A stretch of DNA of 64,000 nucleotides from Limnanthes douglasii subsp. nivea. Lineage: Eukaryota > Streptophyta > Magnoliopsida > Brassicales > Limnanthaceae. Where the stretch lies: positions 88,934,334-88,998,333 of the forward strand of contig JAUPFV010000004.1 in the NCBI GenBank assembly GCA_036936605.1, in the 5' to 3' direction. Below the pieces are notes generated by a model, which saw only the letters and a program-made list of their open reading frames with translations, had not been told where the DNA came from and did no database searches. The stretch's first letter is position 1. Each line of letters begins with the position of its first letter. The position numbers and the translations under genes are program-made. Positions 35,001 through 46,037 of the stretch are shown here, piece after piece.

Positions 35001-35474
35001 TCATCCTACAAACATACCATAGCAAGCTCTGACTCTCGAAAGTGGATTGACGTTATGAAAGAAGAATATAAATCAATGCAGGACAATACAATATGAGATC
35101 TTATCCCATTACTTGAAGGGAAAAAGGAAATTTATTGTAAATGGGTTTTCAAAACCAAACGTGATTCCCTGGGTAATATGAAAAGACATAAAGCACGTCT
35201 TGTAGCGAAAGGTTATACTCAACATGAAGGGATTGATTTTAAAGAAAACTTCTCTCTAGTATCGATGAAGGTTTCCTTAAGAACAATTATGACATTAGTT
35301 GCACATTTCGACCTTAAGCTTCATGAGATGGATGTTAACACCGATTTTCTTAATGGTAATATTGAGAAAATTATCTATATGGTGCAACACAAACACTTTG
35401 TGGAAAGTAACTTAAAATATATGGTTTGCATGCTTAAGAAATACATTTATGGGCTTAAACATGCCTCTTGTCAA
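32074..35474 (+). pseudogene. Ty1/copia internal region, degenerate gag, integrase and RT
   Basis: Gag-like coding lies at about 33420-33683 (KAFAKNENVEMQRLLIDLAT, LKAIDLDLPEE). The integrase C-terminal part lies at 34035-34395 (NGASERRNRTLRDMIRSMIS, TPYELWNERRPNLKNLHVWG, FIGYSE, FKFYD). RT lies at about 35035-35474 (KWVFKTKRDSLGN, KARLVAKGYTQHEGIDFKEN, HEMDVNTDFLNG). The integrase catalytic core and the second half of pol are missing, and stops and frameshifts occur throughout. Two near-identical ~130-base segments around 34650-34780 and 34830-34960 mark a further internal duplication. RT ends at the tandem duplication breakpoint. Lineage within copia not assigned. Confidence 0.85.
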
Positions 35475-35722
35475 TGATATCACAACTTATCTGAATTCGG
35501 ATAGTGCAATTTGAGCTTTCACGCAAAAGTTTATTTAATTGTTAGAACTATATTTATCATAGTGTGTTTATACATTACGAAGATAAGTGTGAAATGATAA
35601 CTAAATTTTGGATGAAGTTCACAATTTAGGGTAAAATTAGTGTTATAATTTCTCATTATACACCTTGAACACCCAATGTATGATTTTGTTATTTACTAGC
35701 GAATTCAGTTTACCACCATCAA

Positions 35723-35794
35723 CTTGTTGTAGTCTAGGTGGTTAGGATACTTGGCTCTTACCTGAGAGACCCAGGTTCACGTCCTGGGAACGGA
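35723..35794 (+). pseudogene. tRNA-Glu pseudogene
   Basis: Duplicate of the tRNA at 31225. The anticodon CTC is kept, but the acceptor begins CTTGTTG against CAACGGA-equivalent GAACGGA, and the T arm reads CCAGGTTCACGTCCTGG. Anticodon stem pairs have changed (CTTGG/CTGAG). The 5' acceptor mismatches make a functional tRNA unlikely. Confidence 0.85.
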
Positions 35795-36231
35795 ATTTTT
35801 TTTGTATATAAATTATTTTCACAAGTTAAATTTTTTTTTGTTTTGATTTATATACATTTTTTATTGAATTTTTTTATATGTGCACTTTTTATATACATTT
35901 TTTATTGCATATAAATTATTTTCACAACTTAAAAAAAATTACATCTTTTTGTTTTGATACAGAAAATAGAAATTAGTACTACCTCATTCACTCATAGTCT
36001 CTCGTCTTATTACATTTGTAACTATAATTAATCCTCCATGATTAATACAAATGAAAGGTAAATAAAAAAGATATAAAAGAAATATAAAGAATATCAAATT
36101 CATTCAAGTATTATAGTTAAATTTCATGAGAAAAAAATACAGAATATCAATATTTATAAGGTTAATATTATTTATGTAACAAAATAATTTTTTATTTTTA
36201 TTTGTTTTGCTGGGTTTAGATGAGTAGTTTT

Positions 36232-36918
36232 TGTTGGAGTATATTTATTTAATGTAGTTTTGGACCGACAATAATTTGGATCGAGATGTAAAATAAATAT
36301 ATTTGGTCATTGTCTTAAGGTAGTTCAAATTAAAAGTAATCGACTTAATTATTTAATTAACTAAATTGAACCTTTGGGTGAAAAGACATCATGGACTCAA
36401 GTGTGGTAACCGAGTCGAATTTGGAAACTTGAATGAAAATGCCAAATCTCAACATTTAAGCTTGAATTAATAAATCAGGGATATAAATTGAATTATCAAT
36501 TCATCAGGTTATAGTCCGGGACACAACGAAGTAATATAGGATGAGCTTTACAATGTTGGGCTCCACATTGTAAAGACTATAAGTAAGAAGACTACAAGTA
36601 ATGAGCTAGGTTTAAGAATTTCATCATCCTAAACCCTAATCAAACACACAACCGCTTCTTTTAGTGTTTGGAAATCTTTCCTTTTTACTAACTCATTATG
36701 TAGGTTTCTCAAGGCAATATACAAAATCGCTAAAGAACGAAAAGGAACATTGGAGAATACTAGATAGAAAGCAGTAATCAAACCCGTAAGTGTTCTTGGT
36801 TTTCTGTTTATTTATTAGGTGAGTTCACAAAAGGTTTTCTATCACAAAAGGTTTTCTATATAAAATTCCGATATTTTTGTTATGTATTATTTGATGCGAT
36901 TTCGAATAATATATAACA
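36232..36918 (+). repeat. Ty1/copia LTR, copy 2 (duplicated 5' LTR)
   Basis: Starts TGTTGGAGTATATTTATT, ends ATATATAACA, and is again followed by a primer site (TTGTATCAGAGCC at about 36921) and leader to 37079. Because the primer site and leader follow it, and the tRNA precedes it, this is a duplicated 5' LTR and not the 3' LTR. It is longer than copy 1 (687 against 614 bp) through indels. Confidence 0.8.
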
Positions 36919-37079
36919 TTTTGTATCAGAGCCACGTTAACCATTTTTTAAATTCGGTTGAATAATCGAATTGTGTATTGATAGATAAAGATGCATGTTT
37001 TTTTGTCATCTTAAAGAATCCATGTCATTGAGAATATGTGCTAATTGAGCTGGTTAGCACATGGATTTAGGGATTGTAT

Positions 37080-38439
37080 GCGGACGAAGTGGGGGATTCC
37101 AGAGAATGTTAAAGTGATGATACCAGTCGATCCGGAGACGCCAATGGATTGCAAACTCAGTGAGATAGTTTTCTACACAGAGTTATTTAACTGGGGGCTT
37201 AGGTTTTCCTTAGATCCAGAGATTGTCAGGTATTTTCATCTGATAAAGCTCTGCCCAAGTCAACTGAGCCCCAACGTCTAGTTCACCCTTATGGCCTGTA
37301 TCATGGCCTCCAGGCTCTCCGGAACTCCTCTTCCGATTGAGCAATTTGCTGATGTGGCCAGCCTTTGCAGAAACCATGCCATCCCCTTCTACCATTACAA
37401 TATGGGTGACAATTACAAAGTGGTGGATGACTTGCTTGAGTCAGAGAAGAACTGGAAGACTCAATTTTTGTTCATCATTGGTGCTTGGGAGAACGGGAAG
37501 AAGATTAAGGCTGGTGATAACCCAAGCATGCTTACTAGCAGATGGAGGAGTACAGGTAAACATTTCCTTACATCTTTCTATCTTTTCTTATAGTAAGTTT
37601 GTTTGTTTAATTTCTCTTCTTTTATTTTTTGGTAGTGCTGCCGAAGGAGTTTAATGACTACTTAGAGGAGGGGCAGACTACTTGTGCCAAGCTAAATGCT
37701 CGGCTGCTGAGAAATGGGGAAATTGCTTCCATAACTCTTTTACCAGAGGCAACTTGGTAAGATCCCATCTCTGGAATACAACCGGTCGGAGAGACTTGTC
37801 TTACGAGTAATTAACCACTCCACCTCCTCCGGGGGAAATTATTCAAAAGATAGATGCAAAGGTTGGAAATCTAACCTTGCCGGGCAAAGCTAAATCCCCA
37901 AGCAAAATGAAGGGCAAGAAAGGCAAGGCTAAGCAAGATGTGGCTGAGGTCAACCCAAGTGATATTGAGGAAACTGTCCCTGCATACCTGCAGGGGCATG
38001 AGCAAGGAAGGATTGATGCTACTTTGCTACAAATGGTAGAAAAAGAGAGTACCAAAGAGGTGTTTGGATCTCCAAAGCCCCCAAAGGATCCCAAGAAAGA
38101 CAGATAACGGGGAGCAGAAGGTGGAGATAGGGAGGCCAAGAAGAAGAAAACCTCCAAGGGAGATGAAGTTGCTCTCCGGCCTTCGGAGTCTTTTCCTCCA
38201 GTTGACCCAACAGACCCAACTCAAGCAGAGGAAATCCCAAGTGACTTTCACATTGGAGAGGGCGCCGGAGAGGACATCAATATCGATGGAGTAGACATTA
38301 GTGGGCTTCAAGGGATTTGTCTTTACTTTAATGACCTTGAGAAAGATGATTTCGCTGGCCCTTACCTCCCCCCAAGCTCCTCGAACATGGTCACTTTCAA
38401 TGGTAAATCTTTTTCTGTTTCAGGGGAGAAGGACATGGT
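37080..38439 (+). pseudogene. Element C antisense gene, 5' part (truncated exon 1, intron, start of exon 2)
   Basis: Begins mid-gene at RTKWGIPENVK and continues DPETPMDCKLSEIVFYTELF and FNWGLRF to 37555. An 80-bp intron (GT 37556, AG 37635) follows, then exon 2 (LPKEFNDYL) with a frameshift near 37690 and stops near 37780-37810. Coding then reads KAKSPSKMKGKKGKAKQ to FSVSGEKDMV, where element B enters. Roughly the first 245 codons known from B are absent. The protein family is described under the intact copy in B. Confidence 0.85.
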
Positions 38440-38923
38440 TGGTGAGGATAAAAGTAGCCTGAGGGTAGGCTGGTAATTTTAAGTGGAGTTTTAAGGCGGC
38501 GTAAGGGTGTTTCACGGTGGTGTGGTGGTGTTTAATGGTGTTTCAAGGTGTTTTAAGGGTGGTGAGAGAATTGAGCAGCCTGGCAGCAGTTAATTTTTCT
38601 TACCCATAGTTAATGCTGGTGGTTGGGTATTTATAGTGTAAGATTTGGGCCCTTATGGGCTTTCGGGTCAAGTTTAATGGACCCGGGTCATGTTTAAAGA
38701 CCCACAAGTTTTAAGTAAGTGAACAGACAGCTTAGTCAGATAGTGTTTAGGTATTTTAATACTTTAGTCATAATTCGAACTGCCTTATGTTCGCAGTGTT
38801 CAAAGTCTCCTGTCCGGTTCAATCAGTGTTGTTCGAACTGAAGTCATGGGGGTCTGTCCGGCTTTACGGGGTGATTTACTTTGGACTACCCTTCCGGGGA
38901 GCTCTTCGAATTCGGACTCATCA
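38440..38923 (-). repeat. Element B 3' LTR
   Basis: In plus orientation TGGTGAGG...GACTCATCA. The minus-strand start TGATGAGTCCGAATTC is shared with element A although much of the LTR body differs. Next to it at 38924-38940 the minus strand has the polypurine tract aaaaaagggg, then ctcc. Confidence 0.95.
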
Positions 38924-39080
38924 GGAGCCCCTTTTTTAGGTATTTGAACAAGTGTCCTTGTTAAAGAACTGAAAAACAGTCTGATTTGAGAAGTGGTTTT
39001 CCAATTCGAAGAGAGTTGAGACAGGCTCGGACAGCCCAACTGTTACGAATTCCAAATGGTTTTTTGTTAGAAGTAGTGGG

Positions 39081-39261
39081 ACACGTGTCACCCTCTGGTT
39101 GGTCACCCCAGCCATTTTTCTACCTCGAAAATTACACCACTTTATTAAATAGATAACTTCTTTAAATGGTTTTGATGACGTCAGCGCCGTCTTTTAATCA
39201 TTGCCCAACTTTTCGGATTCTCCTAGGAATCAAACCCCTTTTTTACATTTACTATAAATAC
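39081..39261 (+). promoter_or_regulatory. Element B antisense-gene promoter: G-box and TATA box
   Basis: GACACGTGTC-type G-box (CACGTG at 39082-39087) and CTATAAATAC at 39252-39261, the latter about 90 bases before the ATG at 39350. The distance between the two motifs (about 165 bases) equals that in element A. Confidence 0.72.
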
Positions 39262-39349
39262 TATTCATCTTTCACAGTCTCATTTTCACTTTGCCATTAT
39301 ACCCAAAAACTTCATCTCTCTAAAACCTTAAGATTTCCTTAATCGTTTT

Positions 39350-42310
39350 ATGTTCACAGCAAGAACAGCTTTAATCAAGGGTGGCTGGCTCAATCTTTCA
39401 GAACTAGAGAGAGCTCAAAGGGTTGAAAAAGAGAAAAGGATTGCAGCAGGGCTTCCAGCATCGCCAGTTGAGAGACCAGCCACCTCAATCGAAGAATCTG
39501 ATAGAGGTTCGTCTTCTTCGAAAGGTACAAAACCTAGAAAACTCTTCCAATCAACACTCTCCCCAATAGTTTCTGGCTCATCAGTCCAAGAGTCAATTCC
39601 CACCGTCGAACCGGAGGTTGTTGTTACAAGTGTTAGGAAGAAAACTACCTTTATAGCTATGGGGTCCGACTCTGATCATTCCCCAGAGAAACTGATCATG
39701 AAAAGACCAAGTCGACTGGTTAAGGGACTCTCCTCGAAAAACACCAGTGAGTCAGGGTCCGGAACAACTATTAGGACCCTCCGGGAGAGGCCGGTCGGTC
39801 CGGAGGCCAGCAGTCCACTACCTCCAAAGGAAACCTCGACTTCAGAGACTCAAGCTGAGGAGAAAATTCAAAAACATACAACGAGTCGCCAGTCCGGAGG
39901 ATCAGCTGTACCAAGCTTCATCCCTCCCCGGGCTGTTTCTGCAGAAGCTCCCCCAACAGTAATGGAGGAGAGGATGGAAGACTCCATTGAGGAGGCTAGG
40001 TTTGAGTCCGAGTCGTCCGGACAAGCTGATACTGCCATAGTCATTGCCAAGAAAGGCAAAGAGGACTTGTTCTTGAGCCGTCCGGATCTGCCGGAGTGCC
40101 TTGAAGGGAAAGTTGGGCCCTGCTTTCACAAGGTAGAGTTTAAGTATCTCTTATCTTTGTTAAAAACCAAGTATGCATTTATTCACACTAGAGACTTGGG
40201 ACGGCTTCGCACTAAGTGGGGGATCCCTGAAAACGTAAAGATCCGAATTCCCATCGATCCAGAGACCCCGATGGATTGTAAGAGGAATGAGATTGTATTT
40301 TTTACAGAGCTGTTCAATTGGGGACTCAGGTTCCCATTGGATCCGGAGATAGTGCGCTATTTCCACTTAGTGAAGCTATGTCCATCGCAGCTGAGCCCCA
40401 ACGGATGGTACACCCTGATGTCATGCATTATGGCATCCAGGCTGTCCGGAATTCCTCTTCCAATGGAAGAGTTCGCTGCTGTTGCCAGTCTATGCAAACA
40501 TCACCAGTTCCCCTTTTATCACTTTAATATGGGGAACAATCTGAAAGCCGTTGACGATCTCCTGGAATCGGAGAATAAATGGAGGAGCCAGTTCTTGTTT
40601 ATAAGTGGCTCATGGGAGAATGGGAAGAAGATTAAGATTGGGGAGAATCCTAGCCTTCTTCGAAGTAGATGGAGAAGTGATCGTAAGTTCTTTCTTTAAG
40701 TTTCTATTTGAATCTTCCCTTCTTTAAGCTTTCACTAACTTAATTATTCTTTTGTTTTGCCAGAACTGCCAAAAGAGTTCGGAGACTATGCGAAAGCCGG
40801 ACAGGTTACCTGTGGCAAGATAAACACATGGGCCGCAGAGAACTGGGAGAACCGGTTTCACAAGGCTTTCACTCCGGGAAACTTAGCCAGATCTCACCTG
40901 TGGAACACCATAGGTCGGAGGGATTTAACATGGGAGGAGTTCTCCACCCCTCCTGATGATGACATAGTGCTAAGAAGATCTCACGAGCTAGATGGAACTC
41001 TTTTCCTCCCTCTTCGGGCCAAAGCCCCAAGTAAGATGAAGGGCCAGAAGAAGAAAGGGAGGAAAACAACAGGAGATTCAGAGAAAAAGGCCCTGACTGA
41101 CACAGAGGTGCCAATTCCAGTTCAAGTTGATGCAAGCCTTCTACAGGTGGTAGAAGTGGAAAGTAAGAAGCACGGAGAGACTCCCTCAAAACCTTCGAGG
41201 GTCTCCAAACGAACCCGTAAGCAAGTAAGCGAGGGTGCTGAGAGAGAAGTAAAAAAGAAGAAAACTTCTCGAGAAGAAGAATTTGCTCTTCGGGACCCGG
41301 AGCCCACTTTTCCAGTTGATCCTACATTAGCCGAAGAGATCCCAGAAAACCTTAACGAAGGGATTCCAGGGGAGCTTCACACTGATGACATTGAACGGGG
41401 AGAGATCAACATGGATGAAGTGGATGTCACCGGCCTGGGTCCCCTAGGTGACTACTTCCTTGGTTTGTCTAGGGATGAGTTTGCAGGGCCATATGTTCCT
41501 CCAAGTAATTCTAACACGGTGAATTTTAATGGCAAAACTTTCTTGGTCTCTAGCGAAAGGGATATCATAGCTCACTCTCTCCTTAGCAACGTGCAACCTG
41601 TGCTCACCTTGGAAAGGCAAGTCCGGAGTCAGGCAGAAACCATTAACGAGCTTAAGTCCGAGAAGGAAAAACTGTCCGATAACCTCCGGGGTGCCACTAC
41701 CCAGGTTGACTTGCTTAAGGAGTCGAACGAACAACTGAAGAGGAGTAAAGACGAGAGCAACACAAAAGCTGCCTCTTTGGAGAAAACCCTAGAAGATCTC
41801 CAGGCTAAGCTGTCCGAGTTGAAGAAAGACTTGAAAGCCTCAAAAGATGAGACTGCAGCAAAAGAAAAGATTGTCACCAATCTGACTACTGACAAACTTA
41901 CTTTGGAGAATGCAGTGACTCAGGCTGTTGGTGAGAAAGCTGCCCTGGTGAAGGATCAAGAGGCCATGATCAAGGCCAAAATCAATGCTTATGCCAAGGA
42001 GATGATACGGAGTGAGGAATTGCTGATTGAAAAGGTAAAGTCCGACATGGTTCTTTTATTTCACGAGAAGTTCCCAAAGAGGAGACTTGGGGACTTATGG
42101 CGTTATGTGGATGACGACGATCTCCCATATTGGACCATGGTTGATGAAGGGTATACTGATATATCCTCATCTGGTGACGAGGAGGAAACCGGAGAGAGTC
42201 CGGGAGAAGAAGAGGCTGACCCCAAAGGAAAGAAGGTCATTGAAGACAAAAGAGATGTTAAGACCAAGGGAACAGATGAGGGTGAGCCATCTTCAAAGGC
42301 TCCACCTTAA
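39350..42310 (+). CDS. Element B antisense gene, spliced, ~959 aa, putative gypsy-type transposon protein (PF04195-like)
   Basis: Exon 1 39350-40682, 81-bp intron (GTAAGT at 40683, TTGCCAG ending 40763), exon 2 40764-42310; the joined frame is open for 960 codons including the stop. It starts at ATG (MFTARTALIKGGWLNLSELE). Residues ~1-230 are Ser/Pro-rich and charged. A conserved globular region runs at ~250-440 (FNWGLRFPLDPEIVRYFHLV, CPSQLSPNGWYTLMSCIMAS) and resembles the plant putative gypsy-type transposon family. A Lys/Arg-rich, NLS-like stretch follows (KRTRKQ, KKKKTSRE). A long coiled coil lies at ~720-880 and an acidic tail ends the protein. No enzymatic motif recognised. Transcribed against gag-pol from its own promoter; role unknown, possibly regulatory. 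Confidence 0.9.
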
Positions 42311-42350
42311 ATGGTAATTTGTTTTGTTTAATGTTTGTTTGAACCAAAGT

Positions 42351-42453
42351 CCTTGGAAGGCCAAGGCTCCTTTTTTGTGATGCTGTCCGTTTTGACCGGA
42401 CAGATTTTTGTATTGTGTTTAAACTTGTTCACAAAGTCCTTGGAAGGCCAAGG
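42351..42453. promoter_or_regulatory. Element B three-hairpin module between convergent genes
   Basis: CCTTGG-AAGG-CCAAGG at 42351-42366 and 42438-42453, 87 bases apart as in element A. Between them CTGTCCG/CGGACAG at 42383-42403. It lies 40 bases past the antisense stop codon and about 300 bases before the pol stop on the other strand. Confidence 0.78.
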
Positions 42454-42749
42454 CAACTTTAAGTTTATTGAATGAATGTTTTATCTTGCACAACCTTTCT
42501 CTTATTCTAGAGTTTGTTTAAGTACTTCGCATTGTGAGAGTGTTTAATTTCTCCGGCTAAAATTTAAATAGCCCTTAGATCTTTCAGTCCGGGTAGTATG
42601 GCAATCAACAGAATTTTGTAAAAACTTAGAAAATTTATTCAAAAAATCTCCAAGTTTCATTTAAAGCTCTCCGTGGCGCCAGAGAGAGGTAGTGGTATGC
42701 CCCCAAATATTTACATGGATGTTTAAACAAGTAAATATTTACATAAATT

Positions 42750-45700
42750 TTATTCCAAATACATTCGAAGGTGTTCAATATTCCAAGGGTGAGTTAAAAC
42801 CCTGCCATCTTTGTCTTCCAGCCAATATGTGCCAGGCTTGATTCTTTCAACCACAGTATACGGACCCTCCCAGGTTGGGGCCAACTTTCCGAAGAGCTTT
42901 TCCTTGGTGTGCAGGAAAACTTTCCTCAATACTTTATCTCCTGGTTGAAAATCCCTTCTTTTAACCTTGGAAGCAAACCTGCTTCTCATCAAGCCCTAAT
43001 AGTGTGCCATTCTAAGATGAGCTTTTATTCGCCTTTCTTCAATCAAATCAAGTTGATTTCTGATTGCTATTTCATTAGCCTGTCCGGAGAAGTTATGAAC
43101 ACGAAAAGAGGGGAGTGTCTTCTCTATGGGAGCTACTGCATCCATCCCATAGACCAAGGCAAAAGGTGATTCTTGTGTGGCAGCCCCAGGCGTTGTCCGG
43201 TATGCCCACAAGACTTCTTGTAAATAACTAGGCCACTTCCCAGCAGCCCCTTCCAGATTTTTCTTTAAGCCGGACAGTATTGTTCTATTAGCCACCTCAA
43301 CTTGCCCATTGGCTTGTGGGTGGAATGGTGAAGAAAAGCAGTGCTGAATACCTCTTGAGGCACAGAAGCTCTCCATTTCTCGGTTGTCAAACTGTGGCCC
43401 ATTATCTGTTGTTATTCTCTGAGGGACACCAAATCTGCAACATATGTTGGATAGAATGAATTTTATAACAGCCTTTGATGCTGTTCCTGCCAAGGGGGCT
43501 GCTTCTATCCACTTCGAAAAGTAATCAATGGCCACGATTATGGTTTTACGCCCTCCGGACGCCATAGGGAGAGGCCCAACTAAGTCCAATCCCCATCGAG
43601 CAAAAGGGATAGGCTCAGAAATTGATTCCAAAGGGATGGCTGGCACATGAATTTCATTACTGTACCTCTGACATGGGTCACACCTTCTCACCAACTCCTT
43701 AGCATCTTTCATTATTGATGGCCAATAATATCCGGAGAGAAGCACTCTTCTTGTTAATGCCCTAAATCCACAATGGGCTGATCCCTCACCATCATGTAAT
43801 TCGGAGAGAACCGTCTGTGACTCATGATCTCCTAAACAGCGTAGGAGAGGTTTACTATAGGATTTCTTGTACAAGACTTCTCTAATCATGACGAAACCAC
43901 GAGCCTTGTGCTTTAACGTTCTGGCTTGTGATTTTTCCAAAGGTACGATGTCATCGGACAGATATTGTATAAGAGGAGACCTCCAATCTTGAGGCCGATT
44001 TGATTGTATTTCAAGAACTTCCTCTTTCTCTCCTTCACCAAGTTGAATAGAAGGAATTTCAAGCACATGGATCCACGGATAGGACTCCGTGTATGCTATC
44101 GTTGCTAACGAGTCTGCCAGTTCATTCTCAGCCCGGGGAATATGCTCATAGGCAACAGCTTTAAATTTCATTGCCTCATTTTTCAAGAGAAGTAAATACT
44201 TGACTAACTGTTCTTTTCTAGCTTCTGATAGACCCAAGGCATGGTGGATAAGCAATTGGGAGTCACTTAGCAGCTTGACCCGTTTTGCCCCACAGATGTA
44301 AGCCAATTTCAACCCAGCTATAGCTGCTTCGTATTCGGACTCATTATTGGACGCCCTGAAAGCAAAACAAATAGCTTGATACATGCTGTCTCCATAAGGA
44401 GAGGTAAGACATATTCCTGCCCCAGATCCTATGGCACTGGATCCTCCATCTGTTCGGACAATCCACACTTTCTTGTCTCTTGAATCAGCAAGTTGTTCTG
44501 AGTCCCTATCAGAATGGAATTCGACCAGAAAATCAGCCACAGCCTGAGCTTTTACTGCTGTTCGAGGAGCAAAGTCTATGTCGAAGTCCCCCAACTCTAC
44601 TGACCACTTTGTCATTCTGCTTGAAATGTCTGCCTTTTGAAGGACATTCTTTAAAGGGAAAGATGTCCGGACTACAATAGGATGAGCCTGAAAATAAGGC
44701 CTCATCTTTCTTGCAGCTATTACCAAGGCCAATGCTAGTTTTTCAAGTTTTAAGTAGCGCCGTTCAGCATCAATCAGGCTTTTGCTGATGTAGTATACTG
44801 GGTGAGGATACCCATCAACCTCTCTAACTAACACAGCACTGATGGCACAACTTGAAACAGCCAGATACACAAATAGAGTCTCCCCATTGATTGGTTTGAA
44901 TAAGGTCTTCGGAGAGGATAGATGCTTCTTAATTTCATTGAACGCCTCATCACACTGTGGTGTCCACTCAAACCCCTTTGCACCTTTCAAAGTTTGAAAG
45001 AAAGGAGCACATCTGTCCGAAGACCTAGAGATAAACCTGTTCAAAGCTGCTAACCTCCCCGTTAACCGCTGCACTTCTTTAACATTTCGAGGAGGCTCCA
45101 TTTGAAACAAAGCATTGAGCTGGTCCGGGTCGGGCTGGATTCCATGCTCACTTATAATGTACCCTAAGAACTTCCCGGACTGCACTCCAAACACACATTT
45201 TTCAGGATTTAGCTTTAAATCTACCTTGGCCAGGTTGGTAAAAGTCTCCTGGAGGTCGGACAAGTGTAGCTGCTCATCCACACTTTTCACCATCATATCG
45301 TCAATGTAAACCTCCATATTTCTTCCAATTTGATCAGCAAAGGTTTTATTGACTAACCTTTGATAAGTAGCCCCAGCATTCTTCAAACCAAAAGGCATCA
45401 CCTTGTAGCAGTGTAATCCTCTATCAGTAACAAAAGTGGTATGCTCTTGATCTCTTGGATCCACCTGGATCTGATTATATCCGGAGAAAGCATCCATGAA
45501 GGAGAGTAGCTTGTTCCCAGAAGTTGAATCTACCAGCTGATCTATCCGGGGGACCGGATACAAGTCTTTTGGGCAAGCTCGATTGAGATCCGTGAAGTCT
45601 ATGCACATTCGCCATTTACCGTTTTTCTTTTTTACCAAGACTGGATTGGCAGTCCACAAAGGATACTGAGCTTCTTTAATGTGCCCCATCTTTGTGAGTC

Positions 45701-46037
45701 TGTCAACCTCTTGTACAATGACATCAGCCTTTTCTTTTGAGAAAGCTCTCCTTTTTTGCACCACTGGTGCTACGTCTCTCCGGACAGATAAGTGATGAGA
45801 AATCACTTCTAACGGCACTCCAGTAACATCAGCATTGCACCAGGCAAAAACATGCTGATGGTCTTTTAAGAATTTTAACATTTCTTCTTTCAATACTTGT
45901 GGCATTTTGGACCCTATCTTGACAGATTTCCCTTCTTCTAAGCAGTGTGTCTCAACCTCCTCAATTGGGATTAACACTCCGGGGGTCTCTCTGGGGTCAT
46001 CAATTTCACCCTCACCCCCAGAAAGGCCCTCAAACTG
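42750..46037 (-). CDS. Element B pol: RT, RNase H, second RNase H, integrase
   Basis: Continues in the gag-protease frame after the UAG at 46040-46038. From the codon at 45977 the frame is open for 993 residues to a second amber codon (42998-42996), then on to 42750. RT has FMDAFSGYNQI and catalytic YIDD at about 223-226. RNase H follows, then a second RNase H (VRTDGGSSAIGSG, SNNESEYEAAIAGLKLA), the dual arrangement of Tat elements. Integrase has its zinc region (CGFRALTRR, RRCDPCQ) and a D798, D858, E894 core with the classic D-35-E spacing. The C-terminal GPY-like domain (WEGPYTVVERIKPG) lies after the second amber codon. Apart from the two UAGs no lesion was seen. Confidence 0.92.

Larger units (their letters stand above)
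30998..37079. repeat. 4.48-kb tandem duplication carrying tRNA-Glu and copia 5' half
   Basis: Copy 1 is 30998-35474 and copy 2 is 35475-37079, truncated. Both begin tgat(gc/at)cacaacttatctg, 4477 bases apart. They then share the tRNA-Glu, its flanks, the copia LTR, primer site and leader. Copy 2 has many substitutions and indels, so the event is old. Copy 2 ends abruptly at about 37079, where element C antisense-gene sequence begins. Confidence 0.85.

Noticed and set aside
36232..36918. 3' LTR of the copia element at 31460
   Set aside because: It is followed by a primer site and copia leader and preceded by the duplicated tRNA locus, so it is a duplicated 5' LTR.
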